Counted from the first letter of the stretch, positions 9,091-18,219 are shown. The stretch is 64,000 nucleotides of DNA from JAPORY01 sp965215385 (GCA_965215385.1 OZ244059.1:496001-560000); one strand, 5' to 3'. Translations and numbers: made by a program. The notes: generated by a model not told the origin, from the sequence alone.

Positions 9091-12000
9091 TTAATGAAAA
9101 TCTCGACTGGGGAACAGCTTCTTTGCTTGCTCACGCGGGTGAAGGGCTCCCGCAATATGCCGCTTCGGAGCCTCCTTGCGGATCGGCCAAGAGCCGCCGG
9201 TGACGCAATTAGGCGTAAGAATGTCCTCGGCTTTCTTGATTTCGGCCTTTTCCCCAAGCGTCGAAAGTTCAACCGACATATCTTGTATATTCTCCGCAAT
9301 AAGATGCATGACAGTGCCGTCACGCTGAATTCGGCCGGTTACCTGTAGTAAACGACCGGCAATGACAGCTTGACGGAACCTCTCGTAAACTTTCCGCCAA
9401 ACAATAATATTTGCCGTGCCCGTTTCATCTTCAAGGGTCAGAAATACCACTCCCGAAGCCGTTCCTGGCCGCTGCCGGGTAATTACAAGTCCAACGACCG
9501 TCACCCGTCCCTGCAAGTTCCGCAGTTGGCTACTCGGGACGCTATCAGGAAAACGACGGCGCAATAGTTCTAACGGGTGCGCCCGAAGTGATAGTCGCAA
9601 CGACAGAAAATCTTCAACAACTTCTTGTCCAAGTGTCATGGCTGGCAACGTGACATCTAACTCCGCGATCTTTTCGCTCGCAGTGCCAAATAGCGGCAAT
9701 TGTCTTGGTGACGGCAGGGCCTTTACGGCCCAAAGGGCGTCCCGCCGTGATATACCAATTGTTGCAAACACGTCGCCTTCCGCGAGGCGCACGAGCGCCG
9801 CCGAACGCAACCCCGCTCTTCGCCACAAACTTTCGATGTCAGGATAGCCGTTACCACGGGCCGCCACGATCCAATCAGCATCTTCTTGGCGCAGCCCCTT
9901 TATTTGCCGAAAACCTAACCGCAATGCCAACGCGCCATCTAACCGCATTTCAACCGTGCAATCCCAATCTGAATGATTTATTGATGCTGGTCGGACTTCA
10001 ACACCATGCCGGCGGGCATCACTGACGAGTTGCGCTGGCGCATAAAAACCCATGGGTTGGCTGTTTAGTAGTGCGCAGGTGAATATGGCTTGATAATGGC
10101 GTTTGAGCCACGCTGAAATGTAAACCAATCGAGCAAAACTAGCCGCATGGCTTTCGGGAAACCCATAGCTGCCAAAGCCCTCAATTTGCGCAAAACACCG
10201 ATGCGCAAAGTCGACGGCGTATCCCCGCGCCAGCATACCTGAGACGAATCGGTCACGGAAAGTTCCTATCGTGCCCATCCGTTTAAATGTGGCAAGGCTA
10301 CGCCGTAACTTATCAGCTTCAGCCGGCGTAAATCCGGCAGCGACAACGGCAATCTGCATAGCTTGCTCTTGGAATAACGGCACCCCATAGGTGCGTCCGA
10401 GTATTTCCATCAATTCCGGTCCGAGATCCTCAACCGGTTCTCGACCTTGGCGACGATTGATAAATGGATGAACCATGCCGCCTTGAATTGGACCTGGCCT
10501 TACAATTGCGACCTCGCAAACCAAATCATAGAATTTCTGCGGTCGCATTCGTGGCAGAAAATTGAGTTGTGCTCGACTTTCAACTTGAAAGACGCCAATA
10601 GCATCAGCCTTGCATAACATATCATAAACGGAAGGTTCCTCGGCTGGAACGTTCGCGAGCGTCAAACGATGCCCGTGATTTTTCTCTACCAGTTCAAATG
10701 ACTTGCGAATTGTTGTCAGCATCCCAAGCGATAGGATATCGACCTTAAGCAATCCAAGAGCATCAATGTCATCTTTATCCCATTCAATTACCGTGCGATT
10801 CTCCATTGCCGCGTTCTCAATCGGGCAAAGCGCATCCAGCCGGTCTTGCGTAATTACAAAACCGCCAACATGTTGCGACAAATGGCGCGGGAATCCAATT
10901 AACTCACCGATTAACTGTCGCGTCAACAAAACCCGATGATCAGCCAAATCAAGCCCAGCCTCTCGAAGGCGATCTTTACTTGGGCTTGATGATGACCAGC
11001 CCCATATCTGACTAGACAGTCGGGCAATCAAATCTTGGGATAAGCCCATAACCTTGCCGACCTCACGGATTGCGGCACGGGATCGAAAATGGACAACTGT
11101 TGCCGTCAGACCGGCACGGTGACGGCCGTACTGCTCATAAATCCATTGAATAACTTCTTCACGCCTTTCATGTTCAAAATCAATATCGATGTCTGGGGGT
11201 TCTCCGCGCTCACGACTGATAAATCGTTCGAAAATAAGGGTGATACTCTCCGGTGGCACTTCGGTAACGCCCAACAAGTAGCATACGACTGAATTTGCCG
11301 CCGATCCTCGCCCTTGGCATAGAATACCTTGCGATCGTGCAAACTTGACAATGTCATGCGCGGTCAAGAAATACGGCGCGTAATTCATTTCTTCGATCAG
11401 TTGCAACTCTTTCTTTACACGGCTGCAAAGTTGATTCGATAAGCCGTCTGGATACCGCCAATGCAGGCCCTCACGACATAATCGCTCTAAACGACTTTGT
11501 GCCGGCTCATTATTGCGCGTTTCATCCGGGTATTGGTATTGTAGCTGATCAAGTTGAAAAGCGCAGGCGGCAGCAATATCGATTGTTCGGCGGATTGCTG
11601 CCGGATAACGATGGAAAATTCGTTCCATCTCACGGCCCGATTTTAGCCGCTGTTCGGCGTTGACCAAACGGCGGGCACCAATCGTGTCAATCGTGCACCC
11701 CTCTCTAAGACAGGTAAGCACATCAGCGAGCGGTTGCCGTGAGCCACGATGCATTAAAACATTACCCACCGCGACCAGCGGCGAGGCGACTTCTTGAGCG
11801 AGGAGATCGATCTTCTTGAACCGGTCTGGATCTCGCCCGTCATACACTGGAGCGGCACCCAGAAAACAGCTATTTGGAAAATGCCGTAATATCCGTCGTA
11901 ACTGCATTTTCGAAATTTGAACCTTCAAAGGATCGGGAGGAAGGGCAATCAGCATCATCCCGTAACCCCATTCGAGCAAATCAGAAAATTCTAGATCACA

Positions 12001-12432
12001 CTTTCCTTTCGTTGCTCGCAACTTGCCAATGGAAAGCAGCCGTGTCAGCCGTGACCAGGCCCGGACGTCAGTCGGAAGTGCGAGCCAACTTATGTCACTG
12101 TCGTTAAGTACAATTCGGGCGCCCGGAATGAGTTTGGGTAGTGGCGGGTTTGATTGCGCTTGCGCTTGACAACGCGGTCGGTTTTGAATGGGGTAAACAT
12201 TTGAATCCACTTTTGACGGCCGTGGTTGATTGGTGATCGCTTCTTGGCGGATTCTATCCAACTCCCTAAGTGCCGAATATGCCCGCACCACGCCAGCAAC
12301 CGAGTTTTGGTCGGTGATTGCGATAGCGGCAAGGTTCAATTCTGCCGCCCGCTTGACGAATTCCTCTGGATGCGATGCGCCGGTGAGGAACGTAAAATTG
12401 CTCGTAACACCGAGTTCGGCATACGGGGTCAT
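9091..12432 (-). CDS. dnaE2: error-prone DNA polymerase III alpha subunit DnaE2 (ImuC)
   Basis: A C-family polymerase of 1113 residues, the catalytic part of the ImuA-ImuB-DnaE2 mutasome that copies past damaged bases in the SOS response. The N-terminal PHP domain begins TPYAELGVTSNFTFLTGASH. The palm has the paired aspartates PDIDIDF and a third in LLKVDILSLGML. The C-terminal part holds an OB-fold (VVGLVITRQRPGTASGV). Start ATG at 12432 overlaps the imuB stop (ATGA) and matches the family N-terminus; longer in-frame extensions into imuB are not needed. It is last in a four-gene overlapping operon. No damage is seen. Confidence 0.96.
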   Translation of the reverse strand: MTPYAELGVTSNFTFLTGASHPEEFVKRAAELNLAAIAITDQNSVAGVVRAYSALRELDRIRQEAITNQPRPSKVDSNVYPIQNRPRCQAQAQSNPPLPKLIPGARIVLNDSDISWLALPTDVRAWSRLTRLLSIGKLRATKGKCDLEFSDLLEWGYGMMLIALPPDPLKVQISKMQLRRILRHFPNSCFLGAAPVYDGRDPDRFKKIDLLAQEVASPLVAVGNVLMHRGSRQPLADVLTCLREGCTIDTIGARRLVNAEQRLKSGREMERIFHRYPAAIRRTIDIAAACAFQLDQLQYQYPDETRNNEPAQSRLERLCREGLHWRYPDGLSNQLCSRVKKELQLIEEMNYAPYFLTAHDIVKFARSQGILCQGRGSAANSVVCYLLGVTEVPPESITLIFERFISRERGEPPDIDIDFEHERREEVIQWIYEQYGRHRAGLTATVVHFRSRAAIREVGKVMGLSQDLIARLSSQIWGWSSSSPSKDRLREAGLDLADHRVLLTRQLIGELIGFPRHLSQHVGGFVITQDRLDALCPIENAAMENRTVIEWDKDDIDALGLLKVDILSLGMLTTIRKSFELVEKNHGHRLTLANVPAEEPSVYDMLCKADAIGVFQVESRAQLNFLPRMRPQKFYDLVCEVAIVRPGPIQGGMVHPFINRRQGREPVEDLGPELMEILGRTYGVPLFQEQAMQIAVVAAGFTPAEADKLRRSLATFKRMGTIGTFRDRFVSGMLARGYAVDFAHRCFAQIEGFGSYGFPESHAASFARLVYISAWLKRHYQAIFTCALLNSQPMGFYAPAQLVSDARRHGVEVRPASINHSDWDCTVEMRLDGALALRLGFRQIKGLRQEDADWIVAARGNGYPDIESLWRRAGLRSAALVRLAEGDVFATIGISRRDALWAVKALPSPRQLPLFGTASEKIAELDVTLPAMTLGQEVVEDFLSLRLSLRAHPLELLRRRFPDSVPSSQLRNLQGRVTVVGLVITRQRPGTASGVVFLTLEDETGTANIIVWRKVYERFRQAVIAGRLLQVTGRIQRDGTVMHLIAENIQDMSVELSTLGEKAEIKKAEDILTPNCVTGGSWPIRKEAPKRHIAGALHPREQAKKLFPSRDFH

Positions 12433-13910
12433 AGAAATGTTCCTTGTACGGACCATTGCTGTATTTTGGGCGCGTGAAATAGCCAAATTCGTGGGCCTTC
12501 ATTAGTTTCAATACGCCAATAATCCCGCAAGCCAGAGTGCCATGCGGGATCATCAAACCACCATTCGGGGGTAATTCTCTCGGGTCCTAAGGCTTTGATG
12601 GTTCGATATTTTGTTTGTCGCCAAAAGAACCGTGCGGGTGGCGTTCCGGGAGGGGTCGGATAATCAATTCTGATGACTTCTGGTGGGAAGATAAGTGCCG
12701 GTCTTTGCGTATTAATCGGTGCGCTCGCCTTGTTAGCCTTACTATATGCCGCTGGGGTATACACAAAACTTCGCTCAGGAATCGTACTGTCAGTCAGCGA
12801 AATTCGCTGCACCTGCTCAAAACCCAAACGATTACCGAGGTTCGAAAATAAATCTGTCAATTCACTCGTTTGTCGGGGTTCGCAATAGCTTACCTGCTCA
12901 GGTTTTAACGGTTCGGTTATGTGCGCAACTAGGCGCATGGCTTCAATGCCGAATTTCGCGTCCAGTTTATTGATACTCGTGGAAAAAAGTTTCGCGATAC
13001 GTGCTGGTGCGTTCATTGGATGTGCTAAGCCGATCTCAATGATCGCAGTATCGTGATCAACCCGATAGACGTAAAAACGTAGTCGCCGAGCACCCCGTTC
13101 ATGTTGCGCAAGCGTCTGACATAATCGATTGAGCAGCCTTTCTAGACCACTCGTTACGTCGGTCTGTAAGCCAATCGGTTCTGGAAAGTGTATTCTAACC
13201 CCGAAATGTGGCAAGTCGGTCTCAGCGGAGATCGGTTCGGATTGCTGACCAAGCACTTGGTCCAAGCGGAGCATGAGACCTTGACCAAATCGTCGCACGA
13301 GTGGGGCGCGGGGCAGCGGTAAAAGGTCACCAATTTTGGCTAACCCTAAACGATTGAGCACTCGAACTGTATCGGTACTTATTCTTAATGTTGCAACCGG
13401 TAACTTCCCGATTTCGGGTTTTAGGTTTCCCTCGGCAATGATACCGCCGCCGTGACGGGCTAAGGCAAACGCCGCGCCGCGGGTTTCGGCAATTGCACTA
13501 TAGGCCGATATTCCGAATCGTGAGAGCCGCTCCTGAAGATCAGTTCGCAAACCAGCTTCGCCACCAAATAAATGCGGAACGCCGGTAATATCAGCAATTA
13601 AGCCATCGGCACCATCGCGTGCGATTACGGGAGAATAGCGACTGGCCCACCGCCGAATACTAACCAATGCGAGGGCTTCACTCGGCAAGTCAGAAGAGCG
13701 CGTAATCAACTCTGGGCAGATCGCACGAGCATCTGCTAGGGTCATACCACTAAACAGCCCTTTGGCTTCGGCGTCAGAATTAAGACAATGGAGGTGGTCA
13801 GAATTACCAGATTTATGAACCAACGCGAATGGTCCGTTGATCGGCCGTTTCCTGAGTTCGATATCGCTGGCGAGCCGAGGAAACCATATTGACAGTATCC
13901 GTTTCGCCAT
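12429..13910 (-). CDS. imuB: Y-family polymerase-like protein ImuB
   Basis: A 493-residue DinB/UmuC-like protein. The first residues (MAKRILSIWFPRLASDIELR) are typical of ImuB. In this family the catalytic acidic residues of active Y polymerases are lost, and the protein acts as the bridge between the beta clamp, ImuA and DnaE2. It overlaps imuA by 98 bases at its 5' end and dnaE2 by four at its 3' end. The start at 13910 agrees with the family, so the long overlap appears real. It likely works only with its operon partners. Confidence 0.94.
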   Translation of the reverse strand: MAKRILSIWFPRLASDIELRKRPINGPFALVHKSGNSDHLHCLNSDAEAKGLFSGMTLADARAICPELITRSSDLPSEALALVSIRRWASRYSPVIARDGADGLIADITGVPHLFGGEAGLRTDLQERLSRFGISAYSAIAETRGAAFALARHGGGIIAEGNLKPEIGKLPVATLRISTDTVRVLNRLGLAKIGDLLPLPRAPLVRRFGQGLMLRLDQVLGQQSEPISAETDLPHFGVRIHFPEPIGLQTDVTSGLERLLNRLCQTLAQHERGARRLRFYVYRVDHDTAIIEIGLAHPMNAPARIAKLFSTSINKLDAKFGIEAMRLVAHITEPLKPEQVSYCEPRQTSELTDLFSNLGNRLGFEQVQRISLTDSTIPERSFVYTPAAYSKANKASAPINTQRPALIFPPEVIRIDYPTPPGTPPARFFWRQTKYRTIKALGPERITPEWWFDDPAWHSGLRDYWRIETNEGPRIWLFHAPKIQQWSVQGTFL

Positions 13911-14448
13911 TCCAACTTACCGTCCAATCCCCGATTATGCCGCTTTTATTCTTTATGAGTTGCCAGTGATGCAAAGTCAAATTCCCATATCGGGCGGCCA
14001 GAGGATGACATTTCCACCGCGTTTCACAGGCATTACTTCCCTGCCCCTCCTGAACAAAAATCAATCCGGTGGTTTGTCCTTTTTCCGCCGCGAGTTGCAT
14101 TCGCCGTCCAGCGGTTAACGATAAAGGCTTTTGGGGTTCGGCGATAACGAGATCGACAGCAGCAGAACGCAGAGTCTCTTCGATAGACCACAATAAATCG
14201 CGCTCATTTTTCGGTCGGATTAAATGTAGACGATGGGTAACACTACGCGGCAAACCAGTTGGCAACAGTGTTTGGACTGATTTTTCTGGCGCAATCCAAA
14301 ATAATGTGCCAGTGTGCTTGGTGGCCTGAAAGAGCGCAAAACTATACCAGCCAGCGCCCATGACTTCGTGCATCCTCGCTGTCGCGAGAGCAAATATACT
14401 CGGTTGCTGTGGCTCAGGTTGCATCGCTTTTTGTTCCATCAGCAACAA
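13813..14448 (-). CDS. imuA: mutasome protein ImuA
   Basis: A 211-residue RecA/SulA-like protein of the ImuA family, needed for DnaE2-dependent mutagenesis. Family-like segments include MHEVMGAGWYSFALF near the N-terminus, LFWIAPE, and GLIFVQEGQGSNACETRWK. The last is the region that in RecA-fold relatives precedes the core end. It overlaps the SRAP gene by 35 bases (14414-14448) if ATG at 14448 is used; a later in-frame ATG (the MEQK methionine) would shorten the overlap. Position between SRAP and imuB fixes the identity. Confidence 0.9.
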   Translation of the reverse strand: MLLMEQKAMQPEPQQPSIFALATARMHEVMGAGWYSFALFQATKHTGTLFWIAPEKSVQTLLPTGLPRSVTHRLHLIRPKNERDLLWSIEETLRSAAVDLVIAEPQKPLSLTAGRRMQLAAEKGQTTGLIFVQEGQGSNACETRWKCHPLAARYGNLTLHHWQLIKNKSGIIGDWTVSWNGETDTVNMVSSARQRYRTQETADQRTIRVGS

Positions 14449-15094
14449 TTTGCAGCAGCCCGTCTCGGAGGGGTCTTTGGAGTTGCAAAGCGTCCAGTTT
14501 AGGTGCAGTTAACCAGTGTCGCCATTCTGCTGGTTTTGTCAATATAACGGGCATCGCTTTGGGATGAATCGGTGCGACTTCGGCGTTAGGCTTGCAGGTC
14601 AAGAATCCAAACAATTCGGCTGTAATCATACCCTCTTTCAACTTACGCACTGAGCTCCATTCGACCCAAAGTCCAGCAAAAAACGCGAGTGGTTGTTCGG
14701 CCGTTAGGGTAAACCAAACTGGCGAATTTTTGGTGGCGTTGGCACTAGTGTCGATTTCTGAAAAGCTCGTGAATGGCACTAGGCATCGATGTTCAGGGGT
14801 TAGCCACCGTTGCCAATGAAACGAACTTGTATTTCGAATATTGGTTACGCCGCGATCGGTTTTTTTGCCGATCAGAAACTTTTCTGGTGTCGGCATTCCC
14901 CATCGCGCCCGAACCAGTTCCCAACCATTATCACTGCTGCGGCGGATGATCGGCGCTTGCATGTCGGGCCAAATTTTCGATTGTGCTTCTAAATTTCCGA
15001 CCGAGTCCTTCCAGGTTTCGTTAGCCGCCAAAACCGGATCAAAAAGCTGTCGGATTGCATCTTGGCCTTTGGTTTGAGAATACAGGTTACACAT
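14414..15094 (-). CDS. SOS response-associated peptidase / abasic-site DNA crosslinker (SRAP, YedK/HMCES family)
   Basis: A 226-residue SRAP protein. After loss of Met1, Cys2 (MCNLYSQ) becomes the N-terminal residue that forms a thiazolidine link with abasic sites in single-stranded DNA. The supporting residues are also visible: Asn in NIRNTSSFHW, Glu in CLVPFTSFSE, and His in IHPKAMPVIL. The start at 15094 is fixed by the need for Cys2; upstream in-frame codons would bury it. It is first in the imuA-imuB-dnaE2 operon and overlaps imuA. The context suggests that abasic-site protection and translesion synthesis are made together under DNA damage. Confidence 0.93.
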   Translation of the reverse strand: MCNLYSQTKGQDAIRQLFDPVLAANETWKDSVGNLEAQSKIWPDMQAPIIRRSSDNGWELVRARWGMPTPEKFLIGKKTDRGVTNIRNTSSFHWQRWLTPEHRCLVPFTSFSEIDTSANATKNSPVWFTLTAEQPLAFFAGLWVEWSSVRKLKEGMITAELFGFLTCKPNAEVAPIHPKAMPVILTKPAEWRHWLTAPKLDALQLQRPLRDGLLQIVADGTKSDAT

Positions 15095-15136
15095 GGTTGC
15101 AAGCATCAGCGGTTGTTGTTGCACAATTTTTGATCC

Positions 15137-15153
15137 GAACTGATTTTCAGTTC
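15137..15153. promoter_or_regulatory. candidate LexA-type operator of the SRAP-imu operon
   Basis: A perfect 7-bp inverted repeat, GAACTGA-TTT-TCAGTTC, lies 43 bases upstream of the SRAP start. Mutasome operons are normally repressed by LexA. The half-sites GAAC/GTTC are the elements used by alphaproteobacterial and Gram-positive LexA, although the alphaproteobacterial box is usually a direct repeat (GTTC-N7-GTTC). Binding is therefore inference. Confidence 0.45.
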
Positions 15154-15251
15154 AAATGCAACAAAATTTCCATGTTCGCTCACGTTAGGTCAACGGTTTC
15201 TTTGCTGGACGTTGTAATTTCTTCGGGTCCGATTCCAATGTACGATGCGGT

Positions 15252-15265
15252 TGAACAGTGGTTCA
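15252..15265. promoter_or_regulatory. palindrome TGAAC-N4-GTTCA, possible second operator
   Basis: TGAACAGTGGTTCA is a 5-bp inverted repeat in the Gram-positive LexA (GAAC-N4-GTTC) spacing, about 160 bases upstream of the SRAP start. It may be chance or a second control site. Confidence 0.3.
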
Positions 15266-15278
15266 TAATTCGTCCTTA

Positions 15279-15296
15279 CACTGTATGAAAACAGTG
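15279..15296. promoter_or_regulatory. palindrome CACTGT-N6-ACAGTG
   Basis: A perfect 6-bp inverted repeat with CTGT/ACAG half-sites. These are the halves of the gammaproteobacterial SOS box, but with spacing N6 instead of N8 between CTGT and ACAG. It is the third dyad in this 400-base intergenic region. No role is proven. Confidence 0.25.
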
Positions 15297-15360
15297 CTAA
15301 AACGTGACCGGTCAGTCACGAAGAACTGGAAAAAACCTACCATTCCGGGAAGATCTGGTC

Positions 15361-15388
15361 GAAAAAAACGCCCGCACAAGGCGGGCGC
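15361..15388 (-). terminator. intrinsic terminator facing left
   Basis: On the minus strand a 7-bp all-G/C stem (CGCCCGC / GCGGGCG, loop of five, 15369-15387) is followed directly by seven U (15368-15362). This is a textbook Rho-independent terminator, yet no protein gene ends here. It therefore terminates either a small RNA made from about 15540 leftwards or an attenuated leader of the SRAP-imu operon. Confidence 0.85.
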
Positions 15389-15535
15389 AGTATTGAGGCA
15401 GGTTTCATACAGACACGAAACCCTTTCGAGCAGTAATGCAATTCTACTCGACTATCATTCACCTTGCAAGGAAAAAATTGCAGTAACTTAATCCCTCGAA
15501 AACAAATCGACCAATTCTTTTTGCTACTGGATCAA
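15361..15535 (-). ncRNA. candidate small RNA or leader RNA
   Basis: The minus strand between the start of the peptide-binding gene and the intrinsic terminator has no open frame. It does have a second stem-loop (GGTTTC / GAAACC, 15401-15422) just upstream of the terminator stem. A TTGACA hexamer (complement of 15542-15547) is a possible -35, but the -10 at the right distance is poor. Length would be roughly 170 nt. It does not look like 4.5S, tmRNA or RNase P RNA to me; 6S RNA cannot be excluded by eye. Confidence 0.4.
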
Positions 15536-15540
15536 AAACT

Positions 15541-17364
15541 TTGTCAAAATATTCATTCCTCCCGATATGTTTCTTATCGCTCGCTACACTGACATTCGCC
15601 TTAGCGAGTGAGCCTCGCGCCCAGACGGCGGCGCATGCAATCGCGATGTACGGTCAACCGGCACTGCCACCAGACTTTCAAAGCTTGCCGTACGTTAATC
15701 TCGCGGCACCACAGGGTGGCAAAATCGTTCTTGGAAATGTTGGAGCCTTTGATAGCCTCAATCCGTTTGTCAGCAAAGGTGCTGTACCTTGGCAATTACG
15801 CTTCTTGTCCTATGAATCGCTCATGGGGCGCTCTATGGACGAACCCTTTTCACTCTATGGCTTATTAGCGGAATCAATTCGAACCCCAGCGGATCGAAGC
15901 TGGGTTGAGTTTACCTTACGCGATAATGCCAAATTCTGGGACGGGACCCAAGTAACGGTTGCGGACGTCATCTGGTCATTCGAGACCCTCGGAGAACAGG
16001 GGCATTTGCGATATCGAAATTTTTGGTCCCAAGTCCAAGCGATTGAAGCGGTCGGACCAGCGACAATTCGCATATCGTTCAAAACTAACAACCGAGAACT
16101 TGCCCTGCTCGCAGGATTGCGACCCATTTTGAAGAAAGATCAATGGCGCACCGCGGATTTTGAGTCCGCAGGAACGACGCAAGTTCCGATTGGAACGGGA
16201 AGCTACATTCCAGGGGACTTTGAACCCGGTCGTTTCCTCGAATTAGTGAAGAATCAAAATTACTGGGGGACTGAATTGCCGCTGGTGCGTGGAACTCAAA
16301 ACTTCAACGTGATTCGCATCGAGTTTTTTGGCGATCGGGCGGTGCTATTTGAGGCCTTCAAAGCGGGCGAACTATCGGCACTGCGTGAGTTCAACTCGGA
16401 AAAATGGCGTTCGGCTTACGACTTTCCCGCCATTTCTTCGGGGGCGGTAATCAAGTCCACGATCCCGCATGGTCGCCCCTCTGGTATGACGGGCTTGGTA
16501 ATGAACAGCCGTCAGCCGCCTTTTGACGATTGGCGGGTGCGCGAAGCCATGATTCTGGCTTTTAACTTTGAATTCATCAACGAAACGATCACTGGGGCCG
16601 AGCAAAATCGCATTTCGTCTTACTTTTCCAACTCGCGACTCGCGATGCGACCGGGAGCTGCCGAATCACCAGTGCGGGACCTGTTACTTCCTTTCGAAGC
16701 GGATCTGTTGCCCGGCACCCTTGAGGGATATAGCCTTCCAACGTCCGATGGTACCGAGCGAAACCGTCGCAACCTCAGAAGGGCGACCGAACTCCTAAAC
16801 GAGGCTGGATGGCGGATCGAGAATGGCAGAATGCAAAATGATCAGGGGGATCCTTTTGCATTCAATATCCTGCTGCGACAGGGTGAAAAAGATTACCAAG
16901 CAATTGTTGACATTTATTCTCATTCTCTCAATCGCTTAGGAATGCAAGTTAATGTTGAGACAGTCGATGATGCGCAATATAACCAGCGGATCAATGCGTT
17001 AGACTTCGACGTAACTGGATTCCGTCGGGACCTGTCGTTATCGCCGGGAAACGAACAGAAACTATATTGGGGATCAGAGTTTTCGGATATCGCAGGAACG
17101 CGTAATTTGATGGGCGTATCGTCGCCGGCTGTTGACGCGACCATTGATAAAATGCTGCAGGCGACTTCAGCCGCCGAGTTGCAAACAGCCGCTCGGGCAC
17201 TGGATCGTCTATTAGTTGCGGGTCGCTTCGTTATACCAATTTGGAGAATTGGTGACAGCCGAATTGCACACCATAAGGCTTTACGGTTTCCAGATACCAT
17301 TCCGCTCTACGGTGATCGTGGCAGTACTTGGTTCCCGCATGTCTGGTGGTACGAGGAAAACTAG
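15541..17364 (+). CDS. ABC transporter substrate-binding protein, family 5 (YejA-like)
   Basis: A 607-residue periplasmic oligopeptide-binding protein. The N-terminus is a signal peptide (hydrophobic FLPICFLSLATLTFALA, cleavage likely after an AxA-like site). It is followed by HAIAMYGQPALPPDFQSLPY and GGKIVLGNVGAFDSLNPFV, typical of the YejA (microcin C/peptide) subgroup, and by YESLMGRSMDEPFSLYG. It ends after WFPHVWWYEE. The start is TTG at 15541, fixed by the signal peptide. No permease (yejB/E) or ATPase (yejF) gene lies beside it, so it is an orphan that must use a transporter encoded elsewhere or is left over from a lost operon. Confidence 0.9.
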   Translation: MSKYSFLPICFLSLATLTFALASEPRAQTAAHAIAMYGQPALPPDFQSLPYVNLAAPQGGKIVLGNVGAFDSLNPFVSKGAVPWQLRFLSYESLMGRSMDEPFSLYGLLAESIRTPADRSWVEFTLRDNAKFWDGTQVTVADVIWSFETLGEQGHLRYRNFWSQVQAIEAVGPATIRISFKTNNRELALLAGLRPILKKDQWRTADFESAGTTQVPIGTGSYIPGDFEPGRFLELVKNQNYWGTELPLVRGTQNFNVIRIEFFGDRAVLFEAFKAGELSALREFNSEKWRSAYDFPAISSGAVIKSTIPHGRPSGMTGLVMNSRQPPFDDWRVREAMILAFNFEFINETITGAEQNRISSYFSNSRLAMRPGAAESPVRDLLLPFEADLLPGTLEGYSLPTSDGTERNRRNLRRATELLNEAGWRIENGRMQNDQGDPFAFNILLRQGEKDYQAIVDIYSHSLNRLGMQVNVETVDDAQYNQRINALDFDVTGFRRDLSLSPGNEQKLYWGSEFSDIAGTRNLMGVSSPAVDATIDKMLQATSAAELQTAARALDRLLVAGRFVIPIWRIGDSRIAHHKALRFPDTIPLYGDRGSTWFPHVWWYEEN

Positions 17365-17632
17365 TATCCTGAAGTCCTTAAGTTGCTGGGTATAGTAACT
17401 TTGGTTTGATTCGCGCCCTCTCGGTTGTGAACCGCTAGACGACCCGACTTCCCCTCTTGTTCCGCCTTTCCTGCCAAGCCGTCCCTCTCGGGGCATTGCC
17501 TCTCAATCGTGTATGCGACGGCCGGACATTGTTTTGAGAGCATATTGAATTCGATCTCAGCGATGTTTCAGGACTTGGTGAACTAATGCCGAAAATTAAG
17601 AGTAACTTGATGCGAACTGCGAGGTACGATAG

Positions 17633-17878
17633 AGGTGGATAAACCGGACTAACCCGTCTGAAGAGCGCGATTACGCATTGGCGATTGCTAAACTGGAAGG
17701 TGATCTCCGAGGTTAGATCAGGGCACTAGAGGAGCGCCTGGAAACGAAGCAAGCGGAATATCGCCCCAACGTCGCACGGTTGGCAGAGCAAGCCGCAAGT
17801 CGGCATACGCAGTTGATCTTAGCCATAGCCGGAATGCCCACCTTGGCGGTGACGCTTCTCGGTGTGTGGCTCGGCTAG
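17633..17878 (+). pseudogene. remnant of small coiled-coil/membrane protein
   Basis: No start codon can be placed. The frame is open from 17633 except for TAG at 17714-17716. The readable parts are YALAIAKLEGDLRG, then IRALEERLETKQAEYRPNVA, then a hydrophobic end LILAIAGMPTLAVTLLGVW. A charged coiled coil followed by one C-terminal membrane helix is the layout of DUF1640-like small proteins. The next gene at 18031 has the same layout, so the two may be relatives. Confidence 0.35.
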
Positions 17879-18030
17879 CCGCCAGACGAGAAAAAATCCG
17901 TCAAAATTGGCAAATTTGGGCCAGAAATCGATTAAACTTTGGAAAATGGCGCAAAACGGGTGACGTGACGCCTTAAGCTGGCGTTCCACGAAGCCGTCGA
18001 TATGTCGGCGACCAGTGGCATCGTCGTCAG

Positions 18031-18219
18031 TTGATCAAGGCGATTGATGCAGGGAACGAAGCAATGGAAAATCGGATCGATACTCGGCTTGAGGAAAACA
18101 AAGGGGCGATGGATCGCCTGCGAGTCGACATGGTCTGCTGGCGCGAGATCAGGCTAATCTTCGCAATAATTGCGATTGTCGGCGTTGGTGTAACAATTTT
18201 CCGCTTCTTGACAGCCTAA
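18031..18219 (+). CDS. small coiled-coil protein with C-terminal membrane helix
   Basis: A 62-residue product beginning with TTG. The first 40 residues are a charged heptad-like helix (GNEAMENRIDTRLEENKGAM), and the last 20 form a membrane segment (LIFAIIAIVGVGVTIFRFL). It resembles the C-terminal half of DUF1640/CCDC90-like proteins. The upstream sequence contains a stop, so it may itself be a truncated gene. There is no neighbour with an informative function. Confidence 0.4.
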   Translation: MIKAIDAGNEAMENRIDTRLEENKGAMDRLRVDMVCWREIRLIFAIIAIVGVGVTIFRFLTA

